From: UBA2336 sp037443645
Lineage (GTDB): Bacteria; Bacteroidota; Bacteroidia; Cytophagales; Cyclobacteriaceae
Reading direction: 5' to 3'
Assembly: GCA_037443645.1 (NCBI GenBank)
Contig: JBBINY010000004.1
Location: 1-64,000, forward strand
Length of the DNA stretch: 64,000 bases
Of this stretch, positions 7,624-16,450 are shown piece by piece. The position numbers and the translations under genes were made by a program. Position 1 is the stretch's first letter. Each line of letters begins with the position of its first letter. The notes beneath the pieces were generated by a model. The model was not told the origin of the DNA. It did no database searches and saw nothing but the letters and a program-made list of their open reading frames with translations.

Positions 7624-10600
7624 TTAATGATCAAACGTTGTCTCCATGCCTAACACATCCTCACAATGGAATTCGGCTTGCGTGCGTCCTTCTGACCGCT
7701 GGGTAGGCATGCCTGTCTTCTTTGCATTCTTCAGCTTTTGAATCAGCCGTGCACGTTCACTTTCCAGCTCCTTATTATTCTGTGCATCCTTTTCCATATC
7801 GAAATACACCTTGCCGTCAATAATCGTTTTTTCAGCTTTTGCATAAATGGAGAGCGGATGATCGGTCCATAATACAACATCAGCCGACTTACCCACTTTA
7901 ATGCTGCCCATTTGCTTGTCGAGGTGAAGTATTTTTGCCGGATTAAGAGTGACCATCTTTAATGCATCTTCTTCCGAAACACCACCATATTTTACAATCT
8001 TACCCGCTTCCTGATTCAGCCTGCGGCCCATCTCGGCATCATCCGAATTAATGGCGGTAACAACTCCCGCACGGTGAAGAATGGCCGCATTGTAGGGAAT
8101 AGCATACCGCACTTCCCACTTGTAGTTCCACCAATCGGCAAACGATGAAGCAGCTACCCCGTGTTGCGCCATCTTGTCGGCTACTTTGTAGCCTTCAAGA
8201 ATATGGGTAAACGTATTAACCCGGAAGTTAAATCGCTCAGCAACCTTCATCAGCATATTGATTTCGGACTGCACATACGAATGACAGGTTATGAATCGCT
8301 TCTTGTTCAAAATTTCCACCATGGCCTCTTCGGCAAGGTCTCTGCGGGGTTTCACCGCACCCGTTTTGTCTTTCAGACTAGTGTATGCGTTCCATTTCTT
8401 TTCATATTCCCGGGCGCTGGTAAAAGCATCCACATATACCTGTTCCACACCCATGCGGGTTTGCGGGTAGCGGATAGAACTCGGGTTAGCTGTACGCTTT
8501 ACGTTCTCCCCAAGGGCAAACTTGATAAACCCGTCTGCTCCCTGGATTTTATAATTCTCCGGAGACTCACCCCAACGAAGCTTAACGAGAGCAGATTGTC
8601 CCCCGATTGGGTTGGCTGAGCCATGAAGAATCTGGACCGCAACAACCCCACCTGCCAGCGCGCGGTACACGTTTATGTTTTCCGCATCAATATTGTCGCC
8701 AATACGCACCATGCCGGAGTTGGAAGCCACATCGTTAATGCTCACAGCTGCAATGTGGGAGTGTTCGTCAATAATTCCTGCGGTAAGATGTTTGCCGGTT
8801 CCATCGACAACCTTTGCACCGGGTTCGGATAAATTCTTCCCAACGCGTAAAATCTTTCCATCCTTTATCACCACATCGGTATTCTGCAAAACACCATCTG
8901 TTTCGTTGGTCCATACCGTGGCATTCTTAATTACCATTGACTCGGCTACCGGCACGGAGGAGTAGCCGTGCGCAATAAACGGGTAGATTACTTTTCCGAG
9001 TTCTTCTTTCTTTGTTTCACTTCCTCCCGGGCGTTGCTGGCCGGCAGCTCTTACATCACCGGTACGCATGGCCGTCCAGTTAACCCAGCTTCCATTTATC
9101 AACTGTCCGTTACCCTTCCATCCTGTGCCCTGTGTCCAGCCCGTAAGCCGTATGCTCCCCTGTGCCCTGGCATCGGGCTTAAAGCTGAGGGTTACCAGGT
9201 CATTGCCGAAAGTGGCTATGGCATCAATAGAAGTACTGTCGTTTACTTTGATTTTGGCCTTTTGAGCGCCCGGTTCGCCCGTAACTTCAAGTTGGTAGGT
9301 TGTGTTGTTGACGCTCAGGTTGTAGGCTCCGCTGAAATCGCGTGTGTCAAGCGGTTTAATGGAATACATCTCCCCCTGTACCCAGTTTTGATAGATAATT
9401 GTCTTCTCATCGAACAATTTTCCGGAGGTGATAAGGAAATTAGCCACCATGCCTTTCTTCAGACTGCCTACCTGGTTATCTACTTTCAGAAGTTGGGCGG
9501 GGTTGGTAGTAAGTGCTTTTAAAGCGGCTGATTCGCTCAACCCATTCTCAATCGCTTTGCGCACATTAGGCAGCAAATCGGAAGTTTTCTTCAATCCAAA
9601 GCTTGTTATAGAAAACGTAATCCCTTCTTTTTCAAGCGCACCTAGGTTTGTTGGCGCCAATTCCCAATGTTTCATTTCTGCCAGGGACACGCGAGCGGCA
9701 TCAAACGGATCCTCCACTTCGTAGGCATCCGGGTAGTTCACCGGCACAATGAGTGCAGCATTTGTGGCTTTGATTTCTTTAACACGCTTGTACTCATCAC
9801 CACTTCCCCGGATGATATACTGTACGCCAAACTCATCACCAACTTTGTCGGCCCGTAAAACATTCATCCAGCCGTTGGCCTCAAATACCTGGGGTAGTTT
9901 TTGGTTTTGAATCCAGGCTTCAAGCGAGTTATCTGCAAAAGGACGGGGATTTTGACTTCCGAACCACTCAGCATCAAGGTAGGTTTGCCTCAACACGGCA
10001 ATGCATCCCATCAATGACGAAGGATAGTTTTGCGTTGACGTACCCTTCTCCAACGAGTAGACAGCCGCAGCCTTCTGTCGCAGTACCGCGTTATTGTCGG
10101 ATGATTCGCTTAACGTTACAAACGTTGCCGTTCCACGGGCGAGCCCGTCTGGTCTATGCGACAACACGGCACCAAATCCGGCCTTGCGCAGTTCATCGGC
10201 CTTGCCTGAATTAATAGAAAATTCATCGGTTGCATTGTAATGAGAGCGAATGGCCTGGTTGGCATTGTACGCACCCTTGGTGGCTGACTGTATTTGCTCA
10301 GCACCGCTAAATCCACCACCACCCCGGGTACGCTGTATTTCAGGTAAGCCATAATTGGTTGAAAGGTCTATCAGGGATGGATAAATGTAGTTGCCCTTCA
10401 TATCGTAGGTGGTATACCCACGCGGAACGGTAAGGTTAGCCCCCACCTGCTCTACTTTTCCATTTTTGATAAGCAGGGTGGCGTTTTGAAGAGTGGTCTG
10501 TGGATCCACCACTAGGGTTGCGTTCGTAAACGCAAACAAACCTGAGCGGGGATCTTTTACATCGTTGCGGGGAAAGGTCTCTTGTGCAACCAAAGCTCCT

Positions 10601-10644
10601 GCACTAAGCAAAAGCAATAAAAATCCTGTAAGTAAATGCTTCAT
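7624..10644 (-). CDS. Double-domain amidohydrolase (degenerate half + HxH-containing half)
   Basis: A 1006-residue exported protein (signal peptide ending near AGALVAQ) built from two amidohydrolase modules. The N-terminal module (about 30-435) lacks HxH: YPSLIDLSTNYG replaces the motif. The C-terminal module (about 565-980) keeps it: GIIDEHSHIAA, then FIKFALGENVK (candidate bridging Lys), TCHSY, THILEGY and INSDDAEMGRR with the catalytic-type Asp. It ends with the family block KMVTLNPAKILHLD / GSIKVGKSADVVLWTDHPL. A spacer of about 120 residues between modules looks like a beta-rich domain. Probable function is a periplasmic hydrolase on cyclic amides or peptides, substrate unknown. The downstream 433-residue amidohydrolase resembles the degenerate half and probably arose from the same duplication. 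Confidence 0.82.
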   Translation of the reverse strand: MKHLLTGFLLLLLSAGALVAQETFPRNDVKDPRSGLFAFTNATLVVDPQTTLQNATLLIKNGKVEQVGANLTVPRGYTTYDMKGNYIYPSLIDLSTNYGLPEIQRTRGGGGFSGAEQIQSATKGAYNANQAIRSHYNATDEFSINSGKADELRKAGFGAVLSHRPDGLARGTATFVTLSESSDNNAVLRQKAAAVYSLEKGTSTQNYPSSLMGCIAVLRQTYLDAEWFGSQNPRPFADNSLEAWIQNQKLPQVFEANGWMNVLRADKVGDEFGVQYIIRGSGDEYKRVKEIKATNAALIVPVNYPDAYEVEDPFDAARVSLAEMKHWELAPTNLGALEKEGITFSITSFGLKKTSDLLPNVRKAIENGLSESAALKALTTNPAQLLKVDNQVGSLKKGMVANFLITSGKLFDEKTIIYQNWVQGEMYSIKPLDTRDFSGAYNLSVNNTTYQLEVTGEPGAQKAKIKVNDSTSIDAIATFGNDLVTLSFKPDARAQGSIRLTGWTQGTGWKGNGQLINGSWVNWTAMRTGDVRAAGQQRPGGSETKKEELGKVIYPFIAHGYSSVPVAESMVIKNATVWTNETDGVLQNTDVVIKDGKILRVGKNLSEPGAKVVDGTGKHLTAGIIDEHSHIAAVSINDVASNSGMVRIGDNIDAENINVYRALAGGVVAVQILHGSANPIGGQSALVKLRWGESPENYKIQGADGFIKFALGENVKRTANPSSIRYPQTRMGVEQVYVDAFTSAREYEKKWNAYTSLKDKTGAVKPRRDLAEEAMVEILNKKRFITCHSYVQSEINMLMKVAERFNFRVNTFTHILEGYKVADKMAQHGVAASSFADWWNYKWEVRYAIPYNAAILHRAGVVTAINSDDAEMGRRLNQEAGKIVKYGGVSEEDALKMVTLNPAKILHLDKQMGSIKVGKSADVVLWTDHPLSIYAKAEKTIIDGKVYFDMEKDAQNNKELESERARLIQKLKNAKKTGMPTQRSEGRTQAEFHCEDVLGMETTFDH

Positions 10645-10798
10645 AGCGTATCGAAATTAGCTGGTTTGAAAAGTAGGAATTAATACTGACGCACCAAAAA
10701 AATTAAGGATGTGCGGTTAAATATGGTTTTAATATCACCCAAACATGGCGCACCGTTCTATTTTTTGCAACATCAATAAATTGTATTATTGCCTCACC

Positions 10799-11776
10799 AT
10801 GAGCAGCATAACCACTACCCCTACTAAAACCAAATTCACCTTTACCGAAAAAAAAGACACCCGCTCCGGCTTCGGTGCCGGACTGCTTGAACTCGGCCGA
10901 AAGAACCCGAATGTGGTGGGCCTCTGTGCCGACCTCACCGGCTCGCTTAAAATGGATGCCTTCAAAAAGGAGTTTCCGGATCGTTTCTTCCAGGTGGGCA
11001 TTGCCGAAGCCAACATGATGGGTGTTGCGGCAGGCATGACCATTGGTGGTAAAATTCCGTTTACGGGAACCTTTGCCAACTTCTCAACTGGCAGGGTGTA
11101 CGACCAGATTCGCCAGTCCATTGCCTACTCGCACAAGAATGTAAAGATATGCGCCTCGCATGCGGGGGTAACTTTAGGAGAAGATGGAGCAACCCACCAG
11201 ATCCTCGAAGACATTGGAATGATGAGGATGCTACCCGGCATGACGGTCATTGTTCCTTGTGATTTTAATCAAACCAAGGCAGCTACGTTGGCATTGGGCG
11301 ATCATCACGGCCCGGCATACCTTCGCTTCGGCCGTCCAGCGTGGCCCATCTTCACGGGCGACCAACCGTTTACCATTGGCAAAGCTGACAAGATGATTGA
11401 AGGAAAAGACGTTACCCTTTTCGCTTGCGGCCATATGGTGTGGCAGGCCATCGAGGCGGAAGCCATACTTGCTGAAAAAGGCATCCGTGCGGAAGTGATC
11501 AACGTTCATACCATTAAACCACTTGATATAGAGGCAGTGCTGGAGTCCGTTCAAAAAACCAATTGTGCTGTTACTTGTGAAGAACACCAGATCAACGGTG
11601 GACTGGGTGATAGCATTGCCCAGGTACTGGTTCGCCACTACCCTGCTCCGCTTGAAATGGTGGCCGTAAACGATTCATTTGGAGAAAGTGGAACGCCTGC
11701 TCAATTATTAAAGAAGTACGGGCTTGCGCCTGAAAACATAGTAGCGGCTGCAGAAAAAGTCATGGCAAGAAAGTAA
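10799..11776 (+). CDS. Transketolase, C-terminal subunit (split form)
   Basis: A 325-residue protein corresponding to the pyrimidine-binding and C-terminal domains of transketolase (FGAGLLELGRKNPNVVGLCADLTGS; FQVGIAEANMMGVAAGM; HAGVTLGEDGATHQ; CEEHQINGGLGDS). I use the ATG at 10799; the in-frame upstream start at 10745 adds an unrelated stretch. Split transketolases pair this chain with an N-terminal thiamine-pyrophosphate-binding chain, together moving two-carbon units between sugar phosphates in the cytoplasm. The partner is not in this window: the gene upstream is an amidohydrolase on the opposite strand. A phosphatase-like remnant follows. Confidence 0.88.
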   Translation: MSSITTTPTKTKFTFTEKKDTRSGFGAGLLELGRKNPNVVGLCADLTGSLKMDAFKKEFPDRFFQVGIAEANMMGVAAGMTIGGKIPFTGTFANFSTGRVYDQIRQSIAYSHKNVKICASHAGVTLGEDGATHQILEDIGMMRMLPGMTVIVPCDFNQTKAATLALGDHHGPAYLRFGRPAWPIFTGDQPFTIGKADKMIEGKDVTLFACGHMVWQAIEAEAILAEKGIRAEVINVHTIKPLDIEAVLESVQKTNCAVTCEEHQINGGLGDSIAQVLVRHYPAPLEMVAVNDSFGESGTPAQLLKKYGLAPENIVAAAEKVMARK

Positions 11777-11834
11777 TGCGTTTTGCGTACACCCTCATCC
11801 TGCTCCTTCACCTTCCGCTAACGAGTATAATCAA

Positions 11835-12044
11835 ATGGCGTTTGATCATGTGATCACCGTCTGCGATAATGCAAAAGAAAACTGTCCCAACTTCCCTGCC
11901 CGGGTGAAGACGTTTCACCACAACTTTCCCGATCCCGCAAAGGCTACCGGCACCGCTGCGGAGATTATGAATGAATTCAAACGTGTGCGCAACATGTTCA
12001 AAGCGTACTCAAAAACGTTTGCCGAAACATACATCACCCGCTGA
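11835..12044 (+). pseudogene. C-terminal remnant of arsenate reductase / low-MW phosphotyrosine phosphatase
   Basis: The 69 codons read MAFDHVITVCDNAKENCPNFP and continue with FPDPAKATGT and MNEFKRVRNMFKAY, the C-terminal half of thioredoxin-coupled ArsC / low-molecular-weight phosphatase proteins (ITVCDxAxExCP, then the DPAxxxGT block). The N-terminal P-loop with the nucleophilic Cys (CxxNxxRS) is missing. The 58 bp back to the transketolase stop stay open in this frame but carry no such motif. It is therefore a truncated, probably inactive remnant. A short leader-like reading of about 25 codons starting at 11776 is in another frame and looks incidental. Confidence 0.65.
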
Positions 12045-12100
12045 TTGCCATTTTCGCTATTGACTATGAACTAACCTTCCATCGACTGATGACTATTTCC

Positions 12101-12108
12101 TACATTTG
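12101..12108 (+). promoter_or_regulatory. -7 box (TACATTTG) upstream of the serine-pathway fusion gene
   Basis: A full match to the Bacteroidota -7 consensus TAnnTTTG, 18 bp before the ATG at 12127. No convincing TTTG is visible about 19 bp further upstream, so only the -7 element is supported. Confidence 0.4.
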
Positions 12109-12126
12109 GGATTGTTTTTTGCCCGA

Positions 12127-14019
12127 ATGAAGCTTAACAAGTACATCGTAATCGATTTCGACAGCACCTTTACCAAGGTAGAAGCGTTCGATCTTCTGGC
12201 CGATATCACCCTTGACGGCAGCCCTGAAAAAGAATCCATCAAAAAGCAGATAGCCGAGATTACCAATCAGGGCATGGACGGCACCCTTTCAGTGCGTGAA
12301 TCACTGGAGAAAAGAATAAAACTACTAAGCCCCAAGAAACACCAGCTTGCGCAACTTGCCGAACGACTGAAACATCAGGTGTCGGAATCATTTAAACGCA
12401 ATAAAGATTTCTTTAAAAAATATGCCGACAATATATATGTTATCTCAAACGGCTTCCATGTTTTTATCGACCCTGTAGTAACCGACTTTGGAATTAAACC
12501 CGAAAACATCCTGGCGAACCGGTTTCACTTTGACCAACAGGGCAATGTAGTCGGCTTTGATAAGGAAAACCCCTTGTCTGAAAACAACGGAAAGGTTGAA
12601 CAACTAAAGCGGTTAAACCTACCGGGCGATGTGTATGTAATTGGAGATGGATACACCGACTATGAGATAAAACATGCCGGTTTGGCTAATAAATTTTTTG
12701 CATTTACTGAAAATGTAGAGCGCAATGGAATCATTGAAAAAGCTGACCACATTACACCCAGCCTGGATGAATTCCTGTACCTGAACAAACTCAACACGGT
12801 TATCTCTTATCCAAAGAACAGGATCAATGTTCTGTTGCTTGAAAACATCCATCCCGTAGCAGCAGGTATCCTGAAGTCGGATGGCTTTAATGTGGAGACC
12901 TATCCCGCTGCACTCACCGAAGCGGAACTCCTCAAAAAAATAAAGAATGTAAGTGTCCTCGGAATCAGATCGAAAACGCAGGTAACTGCAAGAGTACTTG
13001 AGCAGGCAAACCGGTTAATGGCAATCGGGGCCTTTTGCATTGGTACAAACCAGGTCGATCTGGCGGCAGCTACAAAAAAGGGAGTTGCCGTTTTCAATGC
13101 ACCGTTCAGCAACACCCGGTCAGTGGTTGAGCTGGCCATTGCCAACATGATTGTACTCATGCGCAACGTGTTTGATAAATCGCAGAAAATGCATCAAGGA
13201 ATCTGGGACAAATCTGCAGAAGGAAGTTTTGAAATCAGGGGGAAGAAATTAGGCATAATCGGTTACGGAAACATCGGTACCCAGCTCTCCGTGCTGGCCG
13301 AGTCGCTCGGCATGAACGTATTGTACTACGACATAGAAGAAAAACTTGCATTGGGCAATGCCATCAAGTGCAAATCGCTGAGAGAAGTATTGCAAAAGGC
13401 GGATGTGGTTACGCTGCATATTGACGGTCGTGAAGCCAATACCAATTACATCGGCAAAAAGGAATTTAGCATGATGAAAAAGGGAGTTATCTTCATTAAC
13501 CTGAGTCGCGGTCACCTGGTGGATATACATGCATTAAGGGAAGAAATTGAAACCGGAAGGGTTGCGGGCTGTGCGATTGATGTGTTTCCCAATGAACCGG
13601 TGAGCAACCAGGTAGAATTTGTTTCGGAACTCAGGGGCCTGCCAAATACAATCCTTACCCCGCACATTGGCGGCAGTACCCTCGAAGCACAGGAGAACAT
13701 CGGCAATTTTGTACCGGGTAAGTTCCAGGATTATATCAACACAGGAAGCACATCGAACAGTGTAAATTTCCCGAACCTGACCCTGCCCACGTTAGAGAAT
13801 GCCCACCGGCTTATACACATTCACGATAATGTGCCCGGAATACTTGCACAGATTAATCAGGTACTCGCCAGCCACAACATTAACATCGTAGGGCAATACC
13901 TCAAAACGAACGAACTCATCGGTTATGTAATCACTGACATCGACAAGGAGTACGACCCACAGGTAATCAAGGAATTACGGGGAATTGAACACACCATAAA
14001 ATTCAGGGTGTTGTATTAA
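12127..14019 (+). CDS. serA: Fused phosphoserine phosphatase-like (HAD) / D-3-phosphoglycerate dehydrogenase
   Basis: A 630-residue fusion, started at the ATG at 12127 so the HAD motif lies at the N-terminus; a TTG at 12106 is also in frame. Residues 1-215 are a SerB-like HAD phosphatase: DFDST at 10-14 with the nucleophilic Asp, VISNGF (motif II) and GDGYTDYE (motif III). Residues about 235-540 are 3-phosphoglycerate dehydrogenase: NAD-binding GYGNIGTQL, NLSRGHLVD with the catalytic Arg, and TPHIGGSTLEAQ with the catalytic His. An ACT domain closes the chain (HIHDNVPGILAQINQ), as in serine-inhibited SerA. One chain thus carries the first and last enzymes of serine synthesis. The aminotransferase gene for the middle step lies 310 bp downstream. 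Confidence 0.88.
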   Translation: MKLNKYIVIDFDSTFTKVEAFDLLADITLDGSPEKESIKKQIAEITNQGMDGTLSVRESLEKRIKLLSPKKHQLAQLAERLKHQVSESFKRNKDFFKKYADNIYVISNGFHVFIDPVVTDFGIKPENILANRFHFDQQGNVVGFDKENPLSENNGKVEQLKRLNLPGDVYVIGDGYTDYEIKHAGLANKFFAFTENVERNGIIEKADHITPSLDEFLYLNKLNTVISYPKNRINVLLLENIHPVAAGILKSDGFNVETYPAALTEAELLKKIKNVSVLGIRSKTQVTARVLEQANRLMAIGAFCIGTNQVDLAAATKKGVAVFNAPFSNTRSVVELAIANMIVLMRNVFDKSQKMHQGIWDKSAEGSFEIRGKKLGIIGYGNIGTQLSVLAESLGMNVLYYDIEEKLALGNAIKCKSLREVLQKADVVTLHIDGREANTNYIGKKEFSMMKKGVIFINLSRGHLVDIHALREEIETGRVAGCAIDVFPNEPVSNQVEFVSELRGLPNTILTPHIGGSTLEAQENIGNFVPGKFQDYINTGSTSNSVNFPNLTLPTLENAHRLIHIHDNVPGILAQINQVLASHNINIVGQYLKTNELIGYVITDIDKEYDPQVIKELRGIEHTIKFRVLY

Positions 14020-14329
14020 AGCAAAAACCCACCGGATTTGGCGAGGTGTTTCTGAACCTCATAAAGACAGGTTTTGAGCTGCACTCCTCCGCAACCTTCC
14101 ACTGTTATCCTGCTCCGGAGAACGAGGTACTGACACAAGGTCAGCATGAGGCCTGATTTTGGACGAATGCTACACTCGGTATTGTTTTATTTGTTAGGTT
14201 CAGCAAACGTGTCCCAAATCCGAGTGGGTATTCGATTCAAACGTATAGAAAAGAGAATCACGTTTCAATATTGTGCATTATATATTTTTTGATTAGTCGG
14301 TACTTAATTAGTTTGGCCCGATTTTTAGT
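14020..14329 (+). other. Intergenic region between the SerB-SerA fusion and serC; possible structured leader
   Basis: 310 bp without a gene. It holds a perfect hairpin CTGAC-acaag-GTCAG at 14130-14144, a palindromic CTCCGGAG just before it, and a longer-range inverted repeat CACTCGG (14173-14179) / CCGAGTG (14220-14226). A TAGTTTG box at 14309-14315, with TTTG at 14288-14291, lies close to the serC start. The structures could belong to the 3' end of the fusion transcript or to a serC leader. It does not match any riboswitch I can recognise. Confidence 0.35.
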
Positions 14330-15406
14330 ATGAGGAAAATAAATTTCAACCCGGGACCATCACAACTTTACTTCACAGCCGAAGACCACATGCGCAAAGC
14401 TTTTCGCGAAGGAATACCTTCTCTTTCGCATCGCAGTAAACTGTTTGAAACCACTTTTGGTGAAGCTGTTGCAGGCCTCAGGCAATTGCTTGGTGTGCCC
14501 GATGGATGGCATGTGGTTTTTACCGGCTCTGCAACAGAAATATGGGAACGGTGCATCCAAAACCTGGTTGCAACGCACTCCGCCCACTTTGTTAACGGAG
14601 CGTTCAGTAAACGATTCTATGAAATAGCAGTCCAACTTGGTAAACAGGCACAAATCGTTTCAGTGCCGGAAGGAAACGGATTTACTGATGTGCCCCAAAC
14701 CCAGGCCGAATTGATTGCGATAACCCACAACGAAACAAGCACCGGAGTTATGCTTCCTATGGATTTTATTCATGGGTTTCGGGTAAAATATCCAAGTGCA
14801 TTGATTGCCATTGATGCCGTTTCTTCCCTGCCCTATCCACAATTTGATTTTGACGCGGTTGACTCAATCTTCTTTTCCGTGCAAAAAGGATTCGGTCTTC
14901 CGGCCGGCCTTGGCGTTTGGATGGTAAATGAACGGTGCCATCAGCGGGCCGTTGAACTCCGATCAAAAAAAATTGTGATCGGGAGCTATCACAGCCTGCC
15001 CTCATTAATCAGCTATTCGAAAAAAAATCAGACCCCTGAAACACCTAATGTGCTTGGTATTTACCTGTTATCAAAAGTTGTGGACGACATGCTCCGAAGA
15101 GGGATTTCGTTAATACGAAAGGAAACGGAATACAAAGCTGCTGTTCTTTACCAGGCACTTCATCAGCATCCATTCATTAAACCTTTTGTTTTACAACCCG
15201 GGCTGCAATCAAAAACTGTTATCGTGGCAGCCGGCAGGCATACCGAAGAACTCTCCCAATTTCTTGCCGGTAAGGGACTTCAGGCGGGAGAAGGTTACGG
15301 ATCATTTAAGTCAGCTCAACTCAGGTTCGCTAATTTTCCGGCTCACTCAAAAGAACAGGTTGAATTACTGGCCGATTTATTGAGCGCCTTTGCAGCTTCG
15401 CATTAA
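14330..15406 (+). CDS. serC: Phosphoserine aminotransferase-like class V aminotransferase
   Basis: A 358-residue PLP enzyme of aminotransferase class V. It begins INFNPGPSQLY, the SerC-type start, and has SLSHRSKLFE, the GSATEIWE glycine-turn region, THNETSTGV for substrate/PLP contacts, AIDAVSSLP with the PLP-ring Asp, and FFSVQKGFGLPAG with the Schiff-base Lys. Its position after the SerB-SerA fusion supports 3-phosphohydroxypyruvate:glutamate aminotransferase, which would complete serine synthesis in two genes. A class V enzyme with another substrate is the alternative, but context argues against it. Own promoter likely (TAGTTTG 15 bp before the ATG). Confidence 0.85.
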   Translation: MRKINFNPGPSQLYFTAEDHMRKAFREGIPSLSHRSKLFETTFGEAVAGLRQLLGVPDGWHVVFTGSATEIWERCIQNLVATHSAHFVNGAFSKRFYEIAVQLGKQAQIVSVPEGNGFTDVPQTQAELIAITHNETSTGVMLPMDFIHGFRVKYPSALIAIDAVSSLPYPQFDFDAVDSIFFSVQKGFGLPAGLGVWMVNERCHQRAVELRSKKIVIGSYHSLPSLISYSKKNQTPETPNVLGIYLLSKVVDDMLRRGISLIRKETEYKAAVLYQALHQHPFIKPFVLQPGLQSKTVIVAAGRHTEELSQFLAGKGLQAGEGYGSFKSAQLRFANFPAHSKEQVELLADLLSAFAASH

Positions 15407-15454
15407 ACCATATCGCACGATAATTGTCTAATTTGCGCAAACACCCTGACACCC

Positions 15455-15991
15455 GTGGACGACAAGGAGTTGCTCTCCAAAATCCGTAACCCGCAAACCC
15501 GGAATTACGGCTTTAACATGCTGGTTCGCACATACCAGCAACGGGTGTATTACCACATCCGCAAGATGGTCATCGACCATGATGATGCCGATGACCTGAC
15601 CCAGGAAGTGTTCATTAAAATACACCGGCACATCACCAATTTCAGGGAAGATGCTCAACTCTTTACATGGATTTACCGGATTGCCACCAACGAATGCCTG
15701 AGTTTTCTGCAAAAGAAAAAGAGGCGGTTTTTTTTGCCTATCGGTGACCTCACCCGTGAGCTGACTTCTAAAGTAGACGATGCCCCGCTGATCAGCGGGG
15801 AGGATATTCAGAAAAAATTACAGAAGGCAATTATCCGGCTTCCGGATAAGCAGCGGCTCGTGTTTAACATGAAATATTATGATGACCTTTCCTACGAACA
15901 GATGGCTGAAATAACCAATACGAGCGTGGGCGCGCTAAAGGCAAGCTACCATCATGCCGTAAAGAAAATTGAAGAATTTCTTGTGGAATGA
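15455..15991 (+). CDS. ECF-type RNA polymerase sigma factor
   Basis: A 178-residue sigma-70 family regulator using a GTG start at 15455. Region 2 is visible at about 15-85 (LVRTYQQRVYYHIRKM; DADDLTQEVFIKIHRHI; FTWIYRIATNECL). Region 4 lies at the C-terminus (IIRLPDKQRLVFNMKYYDDLSYEQMAEI...GALKASYHHAVKKIEEFL) with its helix-turn-helix. It lacks the extra C-terminal domains of other sigma groups. The next genes encode a single-TM putative anti-sigma factor, a Spy-like exported protein and a beta-barrel, all same strand with small gaps, so this looks like an envelope-stress sigma operon that probably regulates itself. A TAATTTG box lies at 15429-15435. Confidence 0.9.
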   Translation: MDDKELLSKIRNPQTRNYGFNMLVRTYQQRVYYHIRKMVIDHDDADDLTQEVFIKIHRHITNFREDAQLFTWIYRIATNECLSFLQKKKRRFFLPIGDLTRELTSKVDDAPLISGEDIQKKLQKAIIRLPDKQRLVFNMKYYDDLSYEQMAEITNTSVGALKASYHHAVKKIEEFLVE

Positions 15992-16012
15992 TTAAACTTA
16001 TCAACCAAAAAA

Positions 16013-16441
16013 TTGTCTAAGCAGCACGTGAAAAACTTCGAAAACATACCTAAAAAACTCATTTTTGAAGCTCCCGATGGGTATTTCGATCAGCTTCCGG
16101 GCATCATTCAATCCAGGGTAGCTGTTCAAAGTCCGGAAGATGCTCCAAAACCTTATCTGCGTTATGCCGTGCAATACGCCTTGCCGACCGTGCTGCTGCT
16201 GGCTGTTGTGGCTACGTTTTTTCTACCCAGAACACCAAAATCTGCTGAAGCCCTTCTGGCTTTGGTTGAGACCGAGCAGTTGGTGGTTTATCTCGAAGAA
16301 AGCGACATCGGCCTGGACGAACTGATTGAGGCGGTTGAATTTGACGAGCCGGTTGTTAGTGCCATTGAAGATGAGGTCTATAACCAGTTGCTCCTGGAGG
16401 ACCTATCGGACGATAGTGAATTTGATATGAATAATTTATAA
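16013..16441 (+). CDS. Putative single-pass anti-sigma factor
   Basis: A 142-residue protein with a cytoplasmic N-terminus (about 1-50, including FENIPKKLIFEAPDGYFDQLP), one TM helix at about 54-71, and a strongly acidic C-terminal part (about 80-142, ending DSEFDMNNL). No zinc-binding HxxxCxxC motif is seen. The start is taken as TTG 16013; GTG 16028 is equally possible. It lies 21 bp after the ECF sigma gene, the usual place for the cognate anti-sigma factor. Function is inferred from topology and context only. Confidence 0.6.
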   Translation: MSKQHVKNFENIPKKLIFEAPDGYFDQLPGIIQSRVAVQSPEDAPKPYLRYAVQYALPTVLLLAVVATFFLPRTPKSAEALLALVETEQLVVYLEESDIGLDELIEAVEFDEPVVSAIEDEVYNQLLLEDLSDDSEFDMNNL

Positions 16442-16450
16442 GAGTGTGCT

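Noticed and set aside
8161..8619. 152-codon open stretch on the plus strand
   Set aside because: Lies wholly inside the 1006-residue amidohydrolase gene on the minus strand and encodes no recognisable domain.
14100..14160. Known riboswitch (SAM, cobalamin, TPP, glycine) before serC
   Set aside because: The hairpins do not match any conserved riboswitch core I can recall; left as an unassigned structured region.
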